NCBI RefSeq assembly: GCF_014042365.1
Contig: NZ_JACEZS010000016.1
Span: 62,001-126,000, forward strand
Length of the DNA stretch: 64,000 nucleotides
Origin: Rugamonas fusca
Lineage (GTDB): Bacteria > Pseudomonadota > Gammaproteobacteria > Burkholderiales > Burkholderiaceae_D
Reading direction: 5' to 3'
Below, piece by piece: positions 16,867 to 24,787 of the stretch. Position numbers and translations under genes: made by a program. Numbering within the stretch: position 1 is the first letter of the stretch; each line of letters opens with the position of its first letter. The notes beneath the pieces were generated by a model. That model saw only the letters and a list, made by a program, of their open reading frames with translations, ran no database searches and had not been told where the DNA came from.

Positions 16867-18117
16867 ATGAGAGAACTGCGGAGCGAATTGCGTATCAACG
16901 GTGAACGCCTGTGGACGGCGCTGATGGAACTGGCCCGCATCGGCGCCACACCGAAAGGCGGCGTCAAGCGCCTGACGCTGACGGACCTGGACCGGCAGGG
17001 GCGCGACCTGGTGGTCGGCTGGGGCAAGGCCGCTGGTTTGACCGTCACGGTGGACCAGATCGGCAACGTCTTCATGCGCCGCGCCGGCCGCAACAACGCG
17101 TTGCCGCCGGTGGTCACGGGCAGCCATATCGACACCCAGCCCACGGGCGGCAAGTTCGATGGCAACTACGGCGTGCTGGCCGGGCTGGAAGTGGTGCGCA
17201 CGCTCAACGACTTGAACATCCAGACCGAGGCGCCGATCGAAGTCGCATTCTGGACCAACGAGGAAGGCTCGCGTTTCGTGCCCGTGATGATGGGCTCCGG
17301 CGTATTCTGCGGCGCCTTCACGCTGGAGACGGCCTACGCGGCGCGCGACGTGGAAGGCAAGACCGTGGGCGAGGAACTGGAACGTATCGGCTACAAGGGC
17401 AGCGAAGTGCCCGGCCAGCATCCGATCGGCGCGTATTTTGAAGCGCACATCGAGCAAGGGCCGGTGCTGGAAGATGCCGGCAAGGTGATCGGCGTGGTGC
17501 CGGCCGTGATGGGCCTGAGCTGGTACGACTGCGTGGTGAGCGGCATGGAGGCGCACGCCGGCCCCACGCCCATGGGCCTGCGCAAGGACGCGCTGCAGGT
17601 GGCCACCAGGATCATGCAGGAAGTGGTGGCCATCGCCAACCGCTATCCGCCGTATGGGCGGGGCACGGTGGGCATGGTGCAGGTGTTCCCCAACAGCCGC
17701 AATGTGATACCGGGCGAAGTCAAATTCAGCATCGACCTGCGCAACGTGAACGACACGCTGCTCAACGCCATGCACGAGGAGATGCTGGCCTTCGTCGAGC
17801 GCACGCGCCGCGACACGGGATTGGGCATCTCCATCGAGCGCGTATCCTACTACCCGCCATGCCCGTTCCATCCGGACTGCGTGGGGGCCGTGCGCAAGGC
17901 GACGGAGAAGCTCGGATATTCGACCATGGACGTGGTCTCCGGCGCCGGGCATGACGCCATCTACGCGGCCCGCGTGGCGCCGGCCGGCATGATCTTCGTG
18001 CCTTGCAAGGACGGCATCAGCCACAACGAGATCGAGGATGCCAAGGCCGAGCACCTGGAGGCCGGCTGCAACGTGCTGCTGCACGCGATGCTGGAGCGGG
18101 CCGGTATCGCCAGCTAG
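16867..18117 (+). CDS. M20-family N-carbamoyl-beta-alanine amidohydrolase (beta-ureidopropionase)
   Basis: This 416-residue M20 hydrolase has the zinc motifs GSHIDTQPTGGKFDG and TNEEGSRF and the C-terminal SGAGHDAIYAA and GISHNE of the hydantoin utilisation C / allantoate amidohydrolase group. It hydrolyses N-carbamoyl-beta-alanine to beta-alanine, CO2 and NH3, which fits its place 14 nt after dihydropyrimidinase. An N-carbamoyl-L-amino acid hydrolase specificity cannot be excluded by sequence alone. GAGCGAGAG precedes ATG 16867. Confidence 0.88.
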   Translation: MRELRSELRINGERLWTALMELARIGATPKGGVKRLTLTDLDRQGRDLVVGWGKAAGLTVTVDQIGNVFMRRAGRNNALPPVVTGSHIDTQPTGGKFDGNYGVLAGLEVVRTLNDLNIQTEAPIEVAFWTNEEGSRFVPVMMGSGVFCGAFTLETAYAARDVEGKTVGEELERIGYKGSEVPGQHPIGAYFEAHIEQGPVLEDAGKVIGVVPAVMGLSWYDCVVSGMEAHAGPTPMGLRKDALQVATRIMQEVVAIANRYPPYGRGTVGMVQVFPNSRNVIPGEVKFSIDLRNVNDTLLNAMHEEMLAFVERTRRDTGLGISIERVSYYPPCPFHPDCVGAVRKATEKLGYSTMDVVSGAGHDAIYAARVAPAGMIFVPCKDGISHNEIEDAKAEHLEAGCNVLLHAMLERAGIAS

Positions 18118-18128
18118 TAGCGTGGGCG

Positions 18129-18153
18129 GGGATGTAGCATCTCGTTACATCCC
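18129..18153 (+). terminator. Hairpin at the end of the pyrimidine operon
   Basis: GGGATGTA (18129-18136) pairs with TACATCCC (18146-18153), with a 9-nt loop, 11 nt after the ureidopropionase stop. No U-run follows, so it would be a weak or Rho-assisted terminator, or an mRNA 3'-end stabiliser. Confidence 0.4.
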
Positions 18154-18243
18154 TTACAGCTCAGTGGTGCACCGTTTGGCCGGTGTTTCGTTAAAGTGTC
18201 CATGGGCGCGTTGCCCGCAACCCCGACGATAGAGGATACGAAC

Positions 18244-18567
18244 ATGAAGATCAATAAAGTGCTGTTGACCGCCGCCCTGGCCACCTTGATCGCTCCGGCC
18301 TTCGCCCAGAACACGGCCACCCCCAAGATCGATGCCCGCCAGGAGCGGCAGGAAATGCGCATCGAGCAAGGCGTCAATAGCGGCCAGTTGACGGCCAAGG
18401 AAACGGCGAACCTGGACAAGCGCGAAGCGAAGATCGAGTCGGACAAAATGAAAGCCGAGGCCGATGGCAAGGTGACGCGCAAGGAACGGGTCCACTTGAA
18501 CCGGGAGCTGGATCACACCAGCAACAAGATCTACCGCAAGAAGCACAACGCCCGCACGGCCGGCTAA
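18244..18567 (+). CDS. Small secreted Lys/Glu-rich protein
   Basis: The 107-residue product has a clear signal peptide (MKINKVLLTAALATLIAPAFA, cleavage near residue 21) and a charged helical mature part with ARQERQEMRIEQGVNSGQLT and a loop EADGKVTRKE resembling a degenerate EF-hand. Proteins of this pattern are common and uncharacterised in Betaproteobacteria. A GATAC-rich leader precedes the ATG and a strong terminator follows, so it is a monocistronic unit. Function unknown. Confidence 0.75.
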   Translation: MKINKVLLTAALATLIAPAFAQNTATPKIDARQERQEMRIEQGVNSGQLTAKETANLDKREAKIESDKMKAEADGKVTRKERVHLNRELDHTSNKIYRKKHNARTAG

Positions 18568-18595
18568 ATTGTCAGCGGCCCCTGGCCACCCCAGC

Positions 18596-18631
18596 GCCCG
18601 CCCATCGCAAGATGCGCGGGCTGTTTTTTTT
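18596..18631 (+). terminator. Rho-independent terminator of the small secreted protein gene
   Basis: GCCCGC and GCGGGC arms plus an inner CATC-GCAA-GATG stem-loop are followed by CTG and a run of eight T. The U-run ends only 12 nt from the A-run of the opposing small-RNA terminator, so the two units are insulated back to back. Confidence 0.85.
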
Positions 18632-18643
18632 GCGTGCGTACGC

Positions 18644-18706
18644 AAAAAAAAACCCGCCTATGTTGGCGGGTGAAATCCAATTCTTCTTACGGAGTTGGAG
18701 GAGACA
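18644..18706 (-). ncRNA. Predicted small RNA, copy A (about 63 nt)
   Basis: On the minus strand a promoter (18712-18741) is followed by an RNA of about 63 nt starting near 18706. It begins GUCUCCUCCAACUCC, can form a 5-bp stem UCCAA/UUGGA, and ends in a terminator hairpin ACCCGCC-AACAUA-GGCGGGU with a run of about nine U (18644-18652). No open frame with a ribosome site fits. The UCUCCUCC stretch is complementary to Shine-Dalgarno sequences, suggesting a trans-acting antisense RNA. Copy B at 19024-19086 differs at only two positions in the transcribed part. Confidence 0.72.
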
Positions 18707-18711
18707 GTTGC

Positions 18712-18741
18712 ATTATGCTGCGTCGCGGCAAGCAAGGCCAA
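18712..18741 (-). promoter_or_regulatory. Promoter of small RNA copy A
   Basis: Read on the minus strand: TTGGCC (plus 18736-18741), an 18-bp spacer and CATAAT (plus 18712-18717). Upstream, 18742-18781 is conserved with copy B and includes the palindrome AATAAGCATTATT (18753-18765), a possible operator or UP element. Confidence 0.65.
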
Positions 18742-19023
18742 TTTTCATTTCCAATAAGCATTATTTTCGAATCGCATATCTTCCGTTGAGCACGCAGCCA
18801 GTAAGGGAACCGGAATGCGCGGGAAGGCAGGCCCCGGTCGGCGCCTGCAGACCATGTGGAGAAGCTTCTATTTCCGCTTCTATTTTCTTCTGCTTTCTTC
18901 GGTTGGGGCCTGTTCTGCGATTGCCGAGCTAAAGAGAAGGATGCAGAAAAATTCAGGAGGCAAAGCAGAACGGAATCCACACGGAGCCTGCCGCTCCACA
19001 GCGGTCCGTTGTGCCGCCAGCTC

Positions 19024-19086
19024 AAAAAAAAACCCGCCAATGTTGGCGGGTGAAATCCAATTCTTCTTAGGGAGTTGGAGGAGACA
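19024..19086 (-). ncRNA. Predicted small RNA, copy B (about 63 nt)
   Basis: This is the second tandem copy, exactly 380 bp from copy A, on the same (minus) strand. The RNA runs from about 19086 to the U-run at 19024-19032 and keeps the UCUCCUCC motif, the UCCAA/UUGGA stem and the ACCCGCC/GGCGGGU terminator. The two terminator loops differ by one base (AACAUU here). It has its own promoter, so it would be transcribed independently of copy A. Confidence 0.72.
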
Positions 19087-19091
19087 GGTGC

Positions 19092-19121
19092 ATTATGCCG
19101 CGACGCACAGTGCAGGGCCAA
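19092..19121 (-). promoter_or_regulatory. Promoter of small RNA copy B
   Basis: Minus strand TTGGCC (plus 19116-19121), 18-bp spacer and CATAAT (plus 19092-19097), identical hexamers and spacing to copy A although the spacer sequence itself has diverged. The AATAAGCATTATT palindrome recurs at 19133-19145. Confidence 0.65.
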
Positions 19122-19209
19122 TTTTTATTTCCAATAAGCATTATTTTGAAATCGCATATCTGCGCTGGGACAGTTAGCCGCGTCCCCGGATTGTAACAAC
19201 ATGTTATTT

Positions 19210-19239
19210 TTGATAACTGCTAGCGTAGCGGGCTATATA
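19210..19239 (+). promoter_or_regulatory. Sigma-70 promoter of the 19.3-kb membrane protein gene
   Basis: TTGATA (19210-19215) and TATATA (19234-19239) are 18 bp apart. RNA would start near 19246, which leaves about 50 nt before ATG 19298 and argues against the ATG at 19247 as the start. Confidence 0.55.
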
Positions 19240-19297
19240 GTGAAAAATGGCTCGTATGCGCGGCGTCGTCGCGCGGCCTGATTTGGGTGTGATCCTG

Positions 19298-19774
19298 ATG
19301 CGACGTGTGGCTCAAGTTTTTGCCGTGATCACCTTGTCCGCCTTCAGTTGTGCGGTCTGCGCTGCGCCGCCCGCCGCGCCCGTGTCCGCATCCGCGCCGG
19401 CGCCGGCGACCACGCGGAGCGTTGGCGCCGCTGCCCCTGATCCATTCGCGCCACCACCGGCAACCAGCCATCCGCCAATGACCGACGCCGCGATCCGCGA
19501 AGCCATCCACGACACGCTGGCAGAAGCGGACCGGCAAGCCGCCGCCGAGCGCCAGGCCGTCGCCAACAAGCAGATGCTGCCGGGCGTCGCACCCGGCGGC
19601 GTGGTGTACCGTGGCAACGCACAAGCCGACGTCCTGTCGGCTGCGTTCGACCAGGCCCAGATACCGAGCTGCCTGCATTCGGATGGCTTGAAGTTCCAGC
19701 CCACCTACATCTTCTTTGGCCTGCTGGCGCTGCCGTTCGTGGCCGTGGCCAAGCTGCGGGGGAAATGCGACTAG
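19298..19774 (+). CDS. Exported Ala/Pro-rich protein with C-terminal membrane segment
   Basis: The 158-residue product has a signal peptide (MRRVAQVFAVITLSAFSCAVCA, cleavage near residue 23), a Pro/Ala-rich periplasmic stretch, a helical section about 60-100 (AIREAIHDTLAEADRQAAAE), and a C-terminal hydrophobic segment YIFFGLLALPFVAVA before a basic end. It has two Cys in the mature part, one near the membrane segment and one next to the C-terminus. I recognise no family. The start at 19298 is chosen from the promoter position; ribosome site is poor. Confidence 0.6.
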   Translation: MRRVAQVFAVITLSAFSCAVCAAPPAAPVSASAPAPATTRSVGAAAPDPFAPPPATSHPPMTDAAIREAIHDTLAEADRQAAAERQAVANKQMLPGVAPGGVVYRGNAQADVLSAAFDQAQIPSCLHSDGLKFQPTYIFFGLLALPFVAVAKLRGKCD

Positions 19775-19895
19775 CGGCGCAGCCAATGCGCGCATAACCG
19801 AAAACGCCGGGCAGCAGTGTCGCGCCGGCGCATCGGCCATCACAAATTTTATGTGAATCGCGTGGCCGGTATATGCCACCGAGGATGAGCGCCGC

Positions 19896-20831
19896 TTACT
19901 TCTGCAGCGTGCGGGCCGCCGCGCTGACCTGGTCGCGCAGCCATTTGTGTTCGGGCGCCTGGTGCACGCGCTCGTGCCACAACTGGTAGAAGCGCATGGC
20001 CGGGAACTTGACGGGCACCGTGAACGTCTTGAGCGGCAGGTTGCGCTCGTAATAGCGCACGAACTGGCGGCCCGTGGTCAGCACCAGGTCGGTCTGGGTC
20101 AGCATGTAGGGGATCAGGCCGAAGTAGGCCGATTCCACCATTACGTTGCGCTGCATGCCTTGCGCTTCCAGGTAGGAGTCCACCACGCCGTGGTAGCCGG
20201 GCAGCATCTGCGTGGGCCGCACGTGGGGCAGGCTCAGGTAATCGGACAGCGTCATGTCCTCGCTGCCGGTGCGCATGGCGTAGGGACAATCGGCCCGCAT
20301 GGTGCAGATGATGGGATCCTCGAACAGCTTGGACATGTGCAGGTGCTCGGGCGGTTCGTCCCAGTTGGCGATCACGAGGTCCATGTCGCCATCGGACAGC
20401 AGGCGGACATAGTCGGAACCCGGCCCCAGGCTGTGGATCTTGATGCGGCTGAGGGGCGAACCGCGTCGCAGCAGGGCCACCACGTTGGGCAGGAACTGGC
20501 TGTCCAGGTAATCGGGCGCGGCGATGTGGAACACGCGCGCTTCCTCCTGCGGCACGAACGGCGTCTTCTTGACGAACAGGTTCTCCGTCTCGTCGAGGAT
20601 GCGCTTGGCCGGCGCCAGCAGGCTTTCGCCATGCTGGGTGGGCACCATGCCGCGCGCGCCGCGCACCAGCAATGGATCGCCCGTCAGTTCGCGCAGCTTG
20701 CGCAGCGAGGCGGAAATCGAAGGTTGCGGTTGATTGAGCTTGAGTGCCACGCGCGACACGTTCTTCTCCACCAGCAGCAGATAGAGAATGCGGATCAGGT
20801 GCAGGTCCAGGTGTTGCGGCAGGGCGGGCAT
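19896..20831 (-). CDS. LysR-family transcriptional regulator
   Basis: The 311-residue protein has the LysR winged helix at residues 9-66 (RVALKLNQPQPSISASLRKLRE) and a substrate-binding effector domain after about residue 95. It resembles NodD/LinR-type LysR proteins. It is divergent from puuD with 109 bp between them, so it probably controls urate oxidation genes; the effector may be urate or a related purine, which is inferred. Confidence 0.9.
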   Translation of the reverse strand: MPALPQHLDLHLIRILYLLLVEKNVSRVALKLNQPQPSISASLRKLRELTGDPLLVRGARGMVPTQHGESLLAPAKRILDETENLFVKKTPFVPQEEARVFHIAAPDYLDSQFLPNVVALLRRGSPLSRIKIHSLGPGSDYVRLLSDGDMDLVIANWDEPPEHLHMSKLFEDPIICTMRADCPYAMRTGSEDMTLSDYLSLPHVRPTQMLPGYHGVVDSYLEAQGMQRNVMVESAYFGLIPYMLTQTDLVLTTGRQFVRYYERNLPLKTFTVPVKFPAMRFYQLWHERVHQAPEHKWLRDQVSAAARTLQK

Positions 20832-20940
20832 GGTGCGATATATGTTAGACGATATGTTAAATATACTCTAATCTTCATGTTGCCGGAACCAAATACGACT
20901 ATCTTCTGTAAATTCGCCACTTCTCTTACCCTAGGAACGC
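20832..20940. promoter_or_regulatory. Divergent LysR-puuD control region
   Basis: This A/T-rich spacer contains TAACATAT twice on the minus strand near the LysR start and a TTA-N9-TAA dyad (T-N11-A register), typical of LysR binding. CTAGGAACGC just before ATG 20941 supplies the puuD ribosome site. No consensus promoter stands out. Confidence 0.4.
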
Positions 20941-22158
20941 ATGGACGCATTTGCCTATCTGATCCCGTATGGCCTCGAGTGGCTCAACCTGATCGTGCGC
21001 TGGCTGCACATCATCACCGGCATCGCCTGGATCGGTGCCTCGTTCTATTTCGTGTGGCTCGATAATTCGATCCGCCCGCCCGCGCCGGGCTCCGAGCTTG
21101 CCAGGAAAGGCGTGTCCGGCGAACTGTGGGCCGTCCATGGCGGCGGGTTCTACAACCCCCAAAAATACCTGGTGGCGCCGGCCGAACTGCCCAAGGAACT
21201 GCACTGGTTCAAATGGGAGGCTTACACCACCTGGCTGTCGGGTATCGCGCTGCTCACCATCGCCTATTATTTCAACGCCCAGGCCATGATGATCGACAAG
21301 CAGGTGGCCGACATCGGCAGCTGGCAGGCGGTCGGCATCGGCATCGGCACGCTGGTCGCCGGCTGGACCGTGTACGACCTGCTGTGCCGCTCGCCGCTGG
21401 GCCAGCGCGAGCTGCCGTTCGGGATCGTGATCTTCGTGCTGATCGTCGCCGCGGCCTATGGCCTGACCCATGTGCTGAGCGGGCGCGCCGCCTACATCCA
21501 CGTGGGCGCGCTGATCGGCACCATCATGGTTGGCAACGTGCTGATGCTGATCATTCCCGGCCAGCGCAAGATGGTCGAGGCCATGCAGGCCGGCGGCCTG
21601 CCCGATCCCAAGCATGGCCAGAAGGCCAAGCAGCGCAGCGTCCACAACAACTACTTCACGCTGCCGGTGCTGTTCATCATGATCAGCAACCACTACGCGA
21701 TGACCTACCGGAACGAGCATGCCTGGCTGGTGCTGGCCTTCATCATGGCGGCCGGCGTGTTGATCCGCCACTTCTTCAACCTGCGCCACAAGGGCCGCGT
21801 CGAGTGGCGCTATCCCGTGGCCGGCGTGGCCCTGCTGCTGGCCGTAGCCGTGGCCATCGCGCCGCCCAAGCCGGTGGCGGTGGCGCCGGCGGCCGATCCG
21901 GCGGCCGCCTTCAACAACGTCAAGGCCGTCATCGGCCAGCGCTGCGTGAGCTGCCATTCGGCCCATCCCACCCAGCCCGGTTTCGCCACGGCGCCGCTGG
22001 GCATGGTGCTCGACACCGACCAGCAGATCCGCCAGAGCGCGGAGAAAATCTACAAGCAGGCTGTCCAGCTCAAGGCCATGCCGATCGGGAACCTGACCAA
22101 TATGACGGATGCGGAACGGGCCACCATCGCGGCCTGGTACGAATCGGGCGCCAAATAA
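20941..22158 (+). CDS. puuD: Membrane urate hydroxylase with cytochrome c domain
   Basis: This 405-residue protein matches PuuD: eight or so hydrophobic helices in the first 300 residues (start MDAFAYLIPYGLEWLNLIVRWLH in the conserved DUF989 region, with IAWIGASFYFVWLDNS) and a C-terminal c-type cytochrome domain with Cys335, Cys338 and His339 in CVSCH. PuuD oxidises urate to 5-hydroxyisourate and passes electrons to the respiratory chain instead of to O2. HIU hydrolase, OHCU decarboxylase and allantoinase are not in this window. Confidence 0.93.
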   Translation: MDAFAYLIPYGLEWLNLIVRWLHIITGIAWIGASFYFVWLDNSIRPPAPGSELARKGVSGELWAVHGGGFYNPQKYLVAPAELPKELHWFKWEAYTTWLSGIALLTIAYYFNAQAMMIDKQVADIGSWQAVGIGIGTLVAGWTVYDLLCRSPLGQRELPFGIVIFVLIVAAAYGLTHVLSGRAAYIHVGALIGTIMVGNVLMLIIPGQRKMVEAMQAGGLPDPKHGQKAKQRSVHNNYFTLPVLFIMISNHYAMTYRNEHAWLVLAFIMAAGVLIRHFFNLRHKGRVEWRYPVAGVALLLAVAVAIAPPKPVAVAPAADPAAAFNNVKAVIGQRCVSCHSAHPTQPGFATAPLGMVLDTDQQIRQSAEKIYKQAVQLKAMPIGNLTNMTDAERATIAAWYESGAK

Positions 22159-22189
22159 GCGCGCCACCACCAATACGGAGAACAGCGGG

Positions 22190-23422
22190 ATGAGCACTCA
22201 AAAGGAACAACTGGCGGCGTGGATCGATGCCCATTTCGACGAGGAAGTGGGCGTGCTGCAGCAAGTGCTGCGCGTGCCCACCGACACCCCGCCCGGCAAC
22301 AACGCGCCCCATGCGGACATGGTGGCGGAACTGGTCAAGGCCTATGGCTGGCAGGCGGAAAAGTACGCCGTGCCCAGCGACGTGGTGCACGACTACGGCA
22401 TGGAGACGATCACCAACCTGATCGTGCGCCGTCCGTACCAGCCGGGCGGCCCGACGGTGGCCCTGAACGCACACGGCGACGTGGTACCGCCGGGCGACAA
22501 CTGGACTTATCCACCCTACGGCGGCGTGATCGACAACGGCTACATCTACGGCCGCGCGGCCGCCGTCTCCAAGTGCGACTTCGCCACCTACATCTTCGCC
22601 GTGCGCGCGCTTGAAGCGCTGGGCGTGCCGCTCAAGGGCGGGCTGGAACTGCACTTTACCTATGACGAGGAATTCGGCGGCCTGCTGGGACCGGGCTGGC
22701 TGCTGCAGCAGAAGCTGACCAAGCCTGACTTCGTGATCGCGGCCGGCTTCAGCTACAACATCGTCACCGCGCACAACGCCTGCCTGCAGCTGGAGATCAG
22801 CGTGCACGGCAAGTCCGGCCACGGCGCCATGCCCGAGACGGGCCACGACGCGCTGCAGGCAGCCACCAGGATCCTCAACGCCATCTACGGCCAGCTGCCG
22901 GAGCTGAAGAAGATCAAATCGAAAGTGCCCGGTATCGACTCGCCCACCATGCTCGTGGGCCGCATCGACGGCGGCACCAACACCAACGTGGTGCCCGGTA
23001 AAGTGGTGATGAAGATGGACCGCCGCATGATCCCGGAAGAAGACCCGGTGCAAGTGGAGGCGCAGGTGCGCGCGCTGATCGAGGACGCCGTGCGCGGCGA
23101 GCCTGGCATCCGCATCGAGATCAAGCGCCTGTTGCTGTCGCACGCGCTGCGCCCGCTGCCCGGGGGCGAGAAGCTGGTGGCCAACATTCAGCGCAATGCC
23201 AAAACCGTGATCGGCGAAGACATTCCGGCCCAGGGCACGCCCCTGTATGCGGACGCGCGCCTGTACGGCGAGCAGGGCATCCCGGCCGTGCTGTACGGCG
23301 CCGGCCCGCGCACCGTGCCCGAGTCGAACGCCAAGAAGGCGGACGAGCGGCTGCTGCTGGAAGACTTGCGCAAGGCGACCAAGGTGGTGGCCATGACGCT
23401 GTTCGACTTCCTGGCCGCGTAA
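22190..23422 (+). CDS. M20-family metallopeptidase (ArgE/DapE/CPG2 type)
   Basis: The 410-residue protein has the M20 metal motif NAHGDVVPPGDNW, the catalytic Asp/Glu region FTYDEEFGG, and the dimerisation domain with HGKSGHGAMPETGHDA. Such enzymes hydrolyse N-acyl or N-carbamoyl amide bonds. It begins 31 nt after puuD with an ACGGAG ribosome site, so it is likely in the same operon and could act on a purine breakdown product. It does not look like allantoate amidohydrolase, so the substrate is open. Confidence 0.85.
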   Translation: MSTQKEQLAAWIDAHFDEEVGVLQQVLRVPTDTPPGNNAPHADMVAELVKAYGWQAEKYAVPSDVVHDYGMETITNLIVRRPYQPGGPTVALNAHGDVVPPGDNWTYPPYGGVIDNGYIYGRAAAVSKCDFATYIFAVRALEALGVPLKGGLELHFTYDEEFGGLLGPGWLLQQKLTKPDFVIAAGFSYNIVTAHNACLQLEISVHGKSGHGAMPETGHDALQAATRILNAIYGQLPELKKIKSKVPGIDSPTMLVGRIDGGTNTNVVPGKVVMKMDRRMIPEEDPVQVEAQVRALIEDAVRGEPGIRIEIKRLLLSHALRPLPGGEKLVANIQRNAKTVIGEDIPAQGTPLYADARLYGEQGIPAVLYGAGPRTVPESNAKKADERLLLEDLRKATKVVAMTLFDFLAA

Positions 23423-23485
23423 GCCGGCAGGGCGGCCGCGCGGCTGCGCCTCGCACCGCGCCACGGTGCGGCCGCTTGTCGTATC

Positions 23486-24787
23486 ATGCAGGCTGGACCC
23501 AGCCTGAGCGTGACCGTGCATAGATACGACCTGATCAGCTGTCATGACTGCGGCAAGCTGCACCGCCGCCACCCGCTCGCGCCGCGCCAGAAGGCGCGCT
23601 GCGTGCGCTGCCGTTGCGTCCTCTATCGCGGCATCGCTTCCGACGCCAACCGCATGGCGGCCCTGGTGCTGGGCGCCGTGTTCACCTTCCTGATCGCCCA
23701 ACTGTTCCCCATCGTCGCGCTGGACGTGAACGGCCTGCGCTCCAGCGCCACGCTGCTGGGCGCCATCCACGTGCTGTGGAACGAGAACATGCAGGTGGTG
23801 GCGTCCATAGTCTTCCTGTGCACCGTGCTGCTGCCGGCCGTGGAGCTGGGCAGCCTGCTGTACGTCACACTGAGCCTGCGCGCCGGCCTGCATCCGCCGG
23901 GCCTGCATCCGCTGCTGCGCGTGGTGCGCGCCGCCCACCACTGGGGCATGACGGAAGTGCTGATGATCGGCATCCTGATCACCGTCGTCAAGATGACCAG
24001 CCTGGCGCAGGTGGAGCCCCAGCCCGGCCTGTTCGCGTTCGGCGCGCTCACGCTGATGCTGGCCATCGTCACCGCATTCGACCCGCGCATCCTGTGGCAG
24101 CTGACCGACGAGCAGGCCCGCGCGCGCGGGGCCGCGCTGCCCGCGCCCGTGCTGGCCGGCCGCGCGCCCACGCTGACCTGCCACGCCTGTGGCCTGGTGG
24201 CCGAGGACCGGGGCCGGCATCAACGTCAACGTTGTGCGCGCTGCGGCGCCGTCCTGCACCGGCGCCGGCCCGACAGCGTGGCCCGCACCTGGGCGCTGCT
24301 CCTGGCCGCCGCCATCCTCTACATCCCGGCCAACCTGCTGCCCGTGATGGTCACCCACTCGCTGTTCGGCAAGGAAGACGACACCATCATCAGCGGCGTG
24401 ATCTACTTCTGGCATAGCGGCTCGCCCGCGCTGGCGGCCATCATCTTCATCGCCAGCATCGTGGTGCCGGTGCTGAAGCTGGCCGCGCTGTCGCTGCTGG
24501 CGTGGACGGCGCAGCGCCGCTCGCGCTGGCGGCCCTCGCAGCGCACCGTGCTGTACCGGCTGGTGGAGCTGGTGGGCCGCTGGTCCATGCTCGATGTCTT
24601 CGTCATCACGCTGACGGTGGCGCTGGTGCGCTTCCAGACGCTGGCCGTGATCACGGCCGGCCCCGGCGCACTGGCCTTTTGCGCGGTGGTGGTGCTGACC
24701 ATGCTGGCATCGATGCAGTTCGACCCGCGCCTGATCTGGGATCATCTTGGCGCCAATGGAGAAAACGATGGAAGAAACCGGCCCTGA
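23486..24787 (+). CDS. pqiA: Paraquat-inducible protein A (PqiA/YebS family)
   Basis: The 433-residue integral membrane protein has two repeated halves, each starting with a four-cysteine rubredoxin-like knuckle (CHDCGKL...CVRC near residue 20 and CHACGLV...CARC near 235) followed by four membrane helices. It is the inner-membrane partner of MCE protein PqiB in envelope lipid transport. The start is uncertain (ATG 23486 or GTG 23510); the stop lies 17 nt into pqiB. Confidence 0.92.
   Translation: MQAGPSLSVTVHRYDLISCHDCGKLHRRHPLAPRQKARCVRCRCVLYRGIASDANRMAALVLGAVFTFLIAQLFPIVALDVNGLRSSATLLGAIHVLWNENMQVVASIVFLCTVLLPAVELGSLLYVTLSLRAGLHPPGLHPLLRVVRAAHHWGMTEVLMIGILITVVKMTSLAQVEPQPGLFAFGALTLMLAIVTAFDPRILWQLTDEQARARGAALPAPVLAGRAPTLTCHACGLVAEDRGRHQRQRCARCGAVLHRRRPDSVARTWALLLAAAILYIPANLLPVMVTHSLFGKEDDTIISGVIYFWHSGSPALAAIIFIASIVVPVLKLAALSLLAWTAQRRSRWRPSQRTVLYRLVELVGRWSMLDVFVITLTVALVRFQTLAVITAGPGALAFCAVVVLTMLASMQFDPRLIWDHLGANGENDGRNRP

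Larger units (their letters stand above)
18644..19161 (-). repeat. Direct duplication of a 138-bp small-RNA cassette
   Basis: 18644-18781 and 19024-19161 align without gaps over 138 bp with about 14 differences by hand count. Eight of these fall in the spacer between -35 and -10; the RNA body has two. The 242 bp between the copies (18782-19023) is unrelated and shows no convincing gene. Confidence 0.85.

Noticed and set aside
18815..19177. A 120-codon plus-strand frame across the small-RNA repeat
   Set aside because: No ribosome site or family resemblance; it runs antisense through a terminator and promoter that better explain the conservation.
19247..19297. Upstream ATG at 19247 as start of the exported protein
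   Set aside because: It lies at the predicted transcription start, has no ribosome site and would place a basic extension before the signal peptide.
22070..24745. An 891-codon open frame on the minus strand opposite puuD, M20 and pqiA
   Set aside because: It is a shadow of G/C-rich third codon positions: composition is His/Gln/Arg/Ala-rich, there is no ribosome site, and well-recognised families lie on the plus strand.
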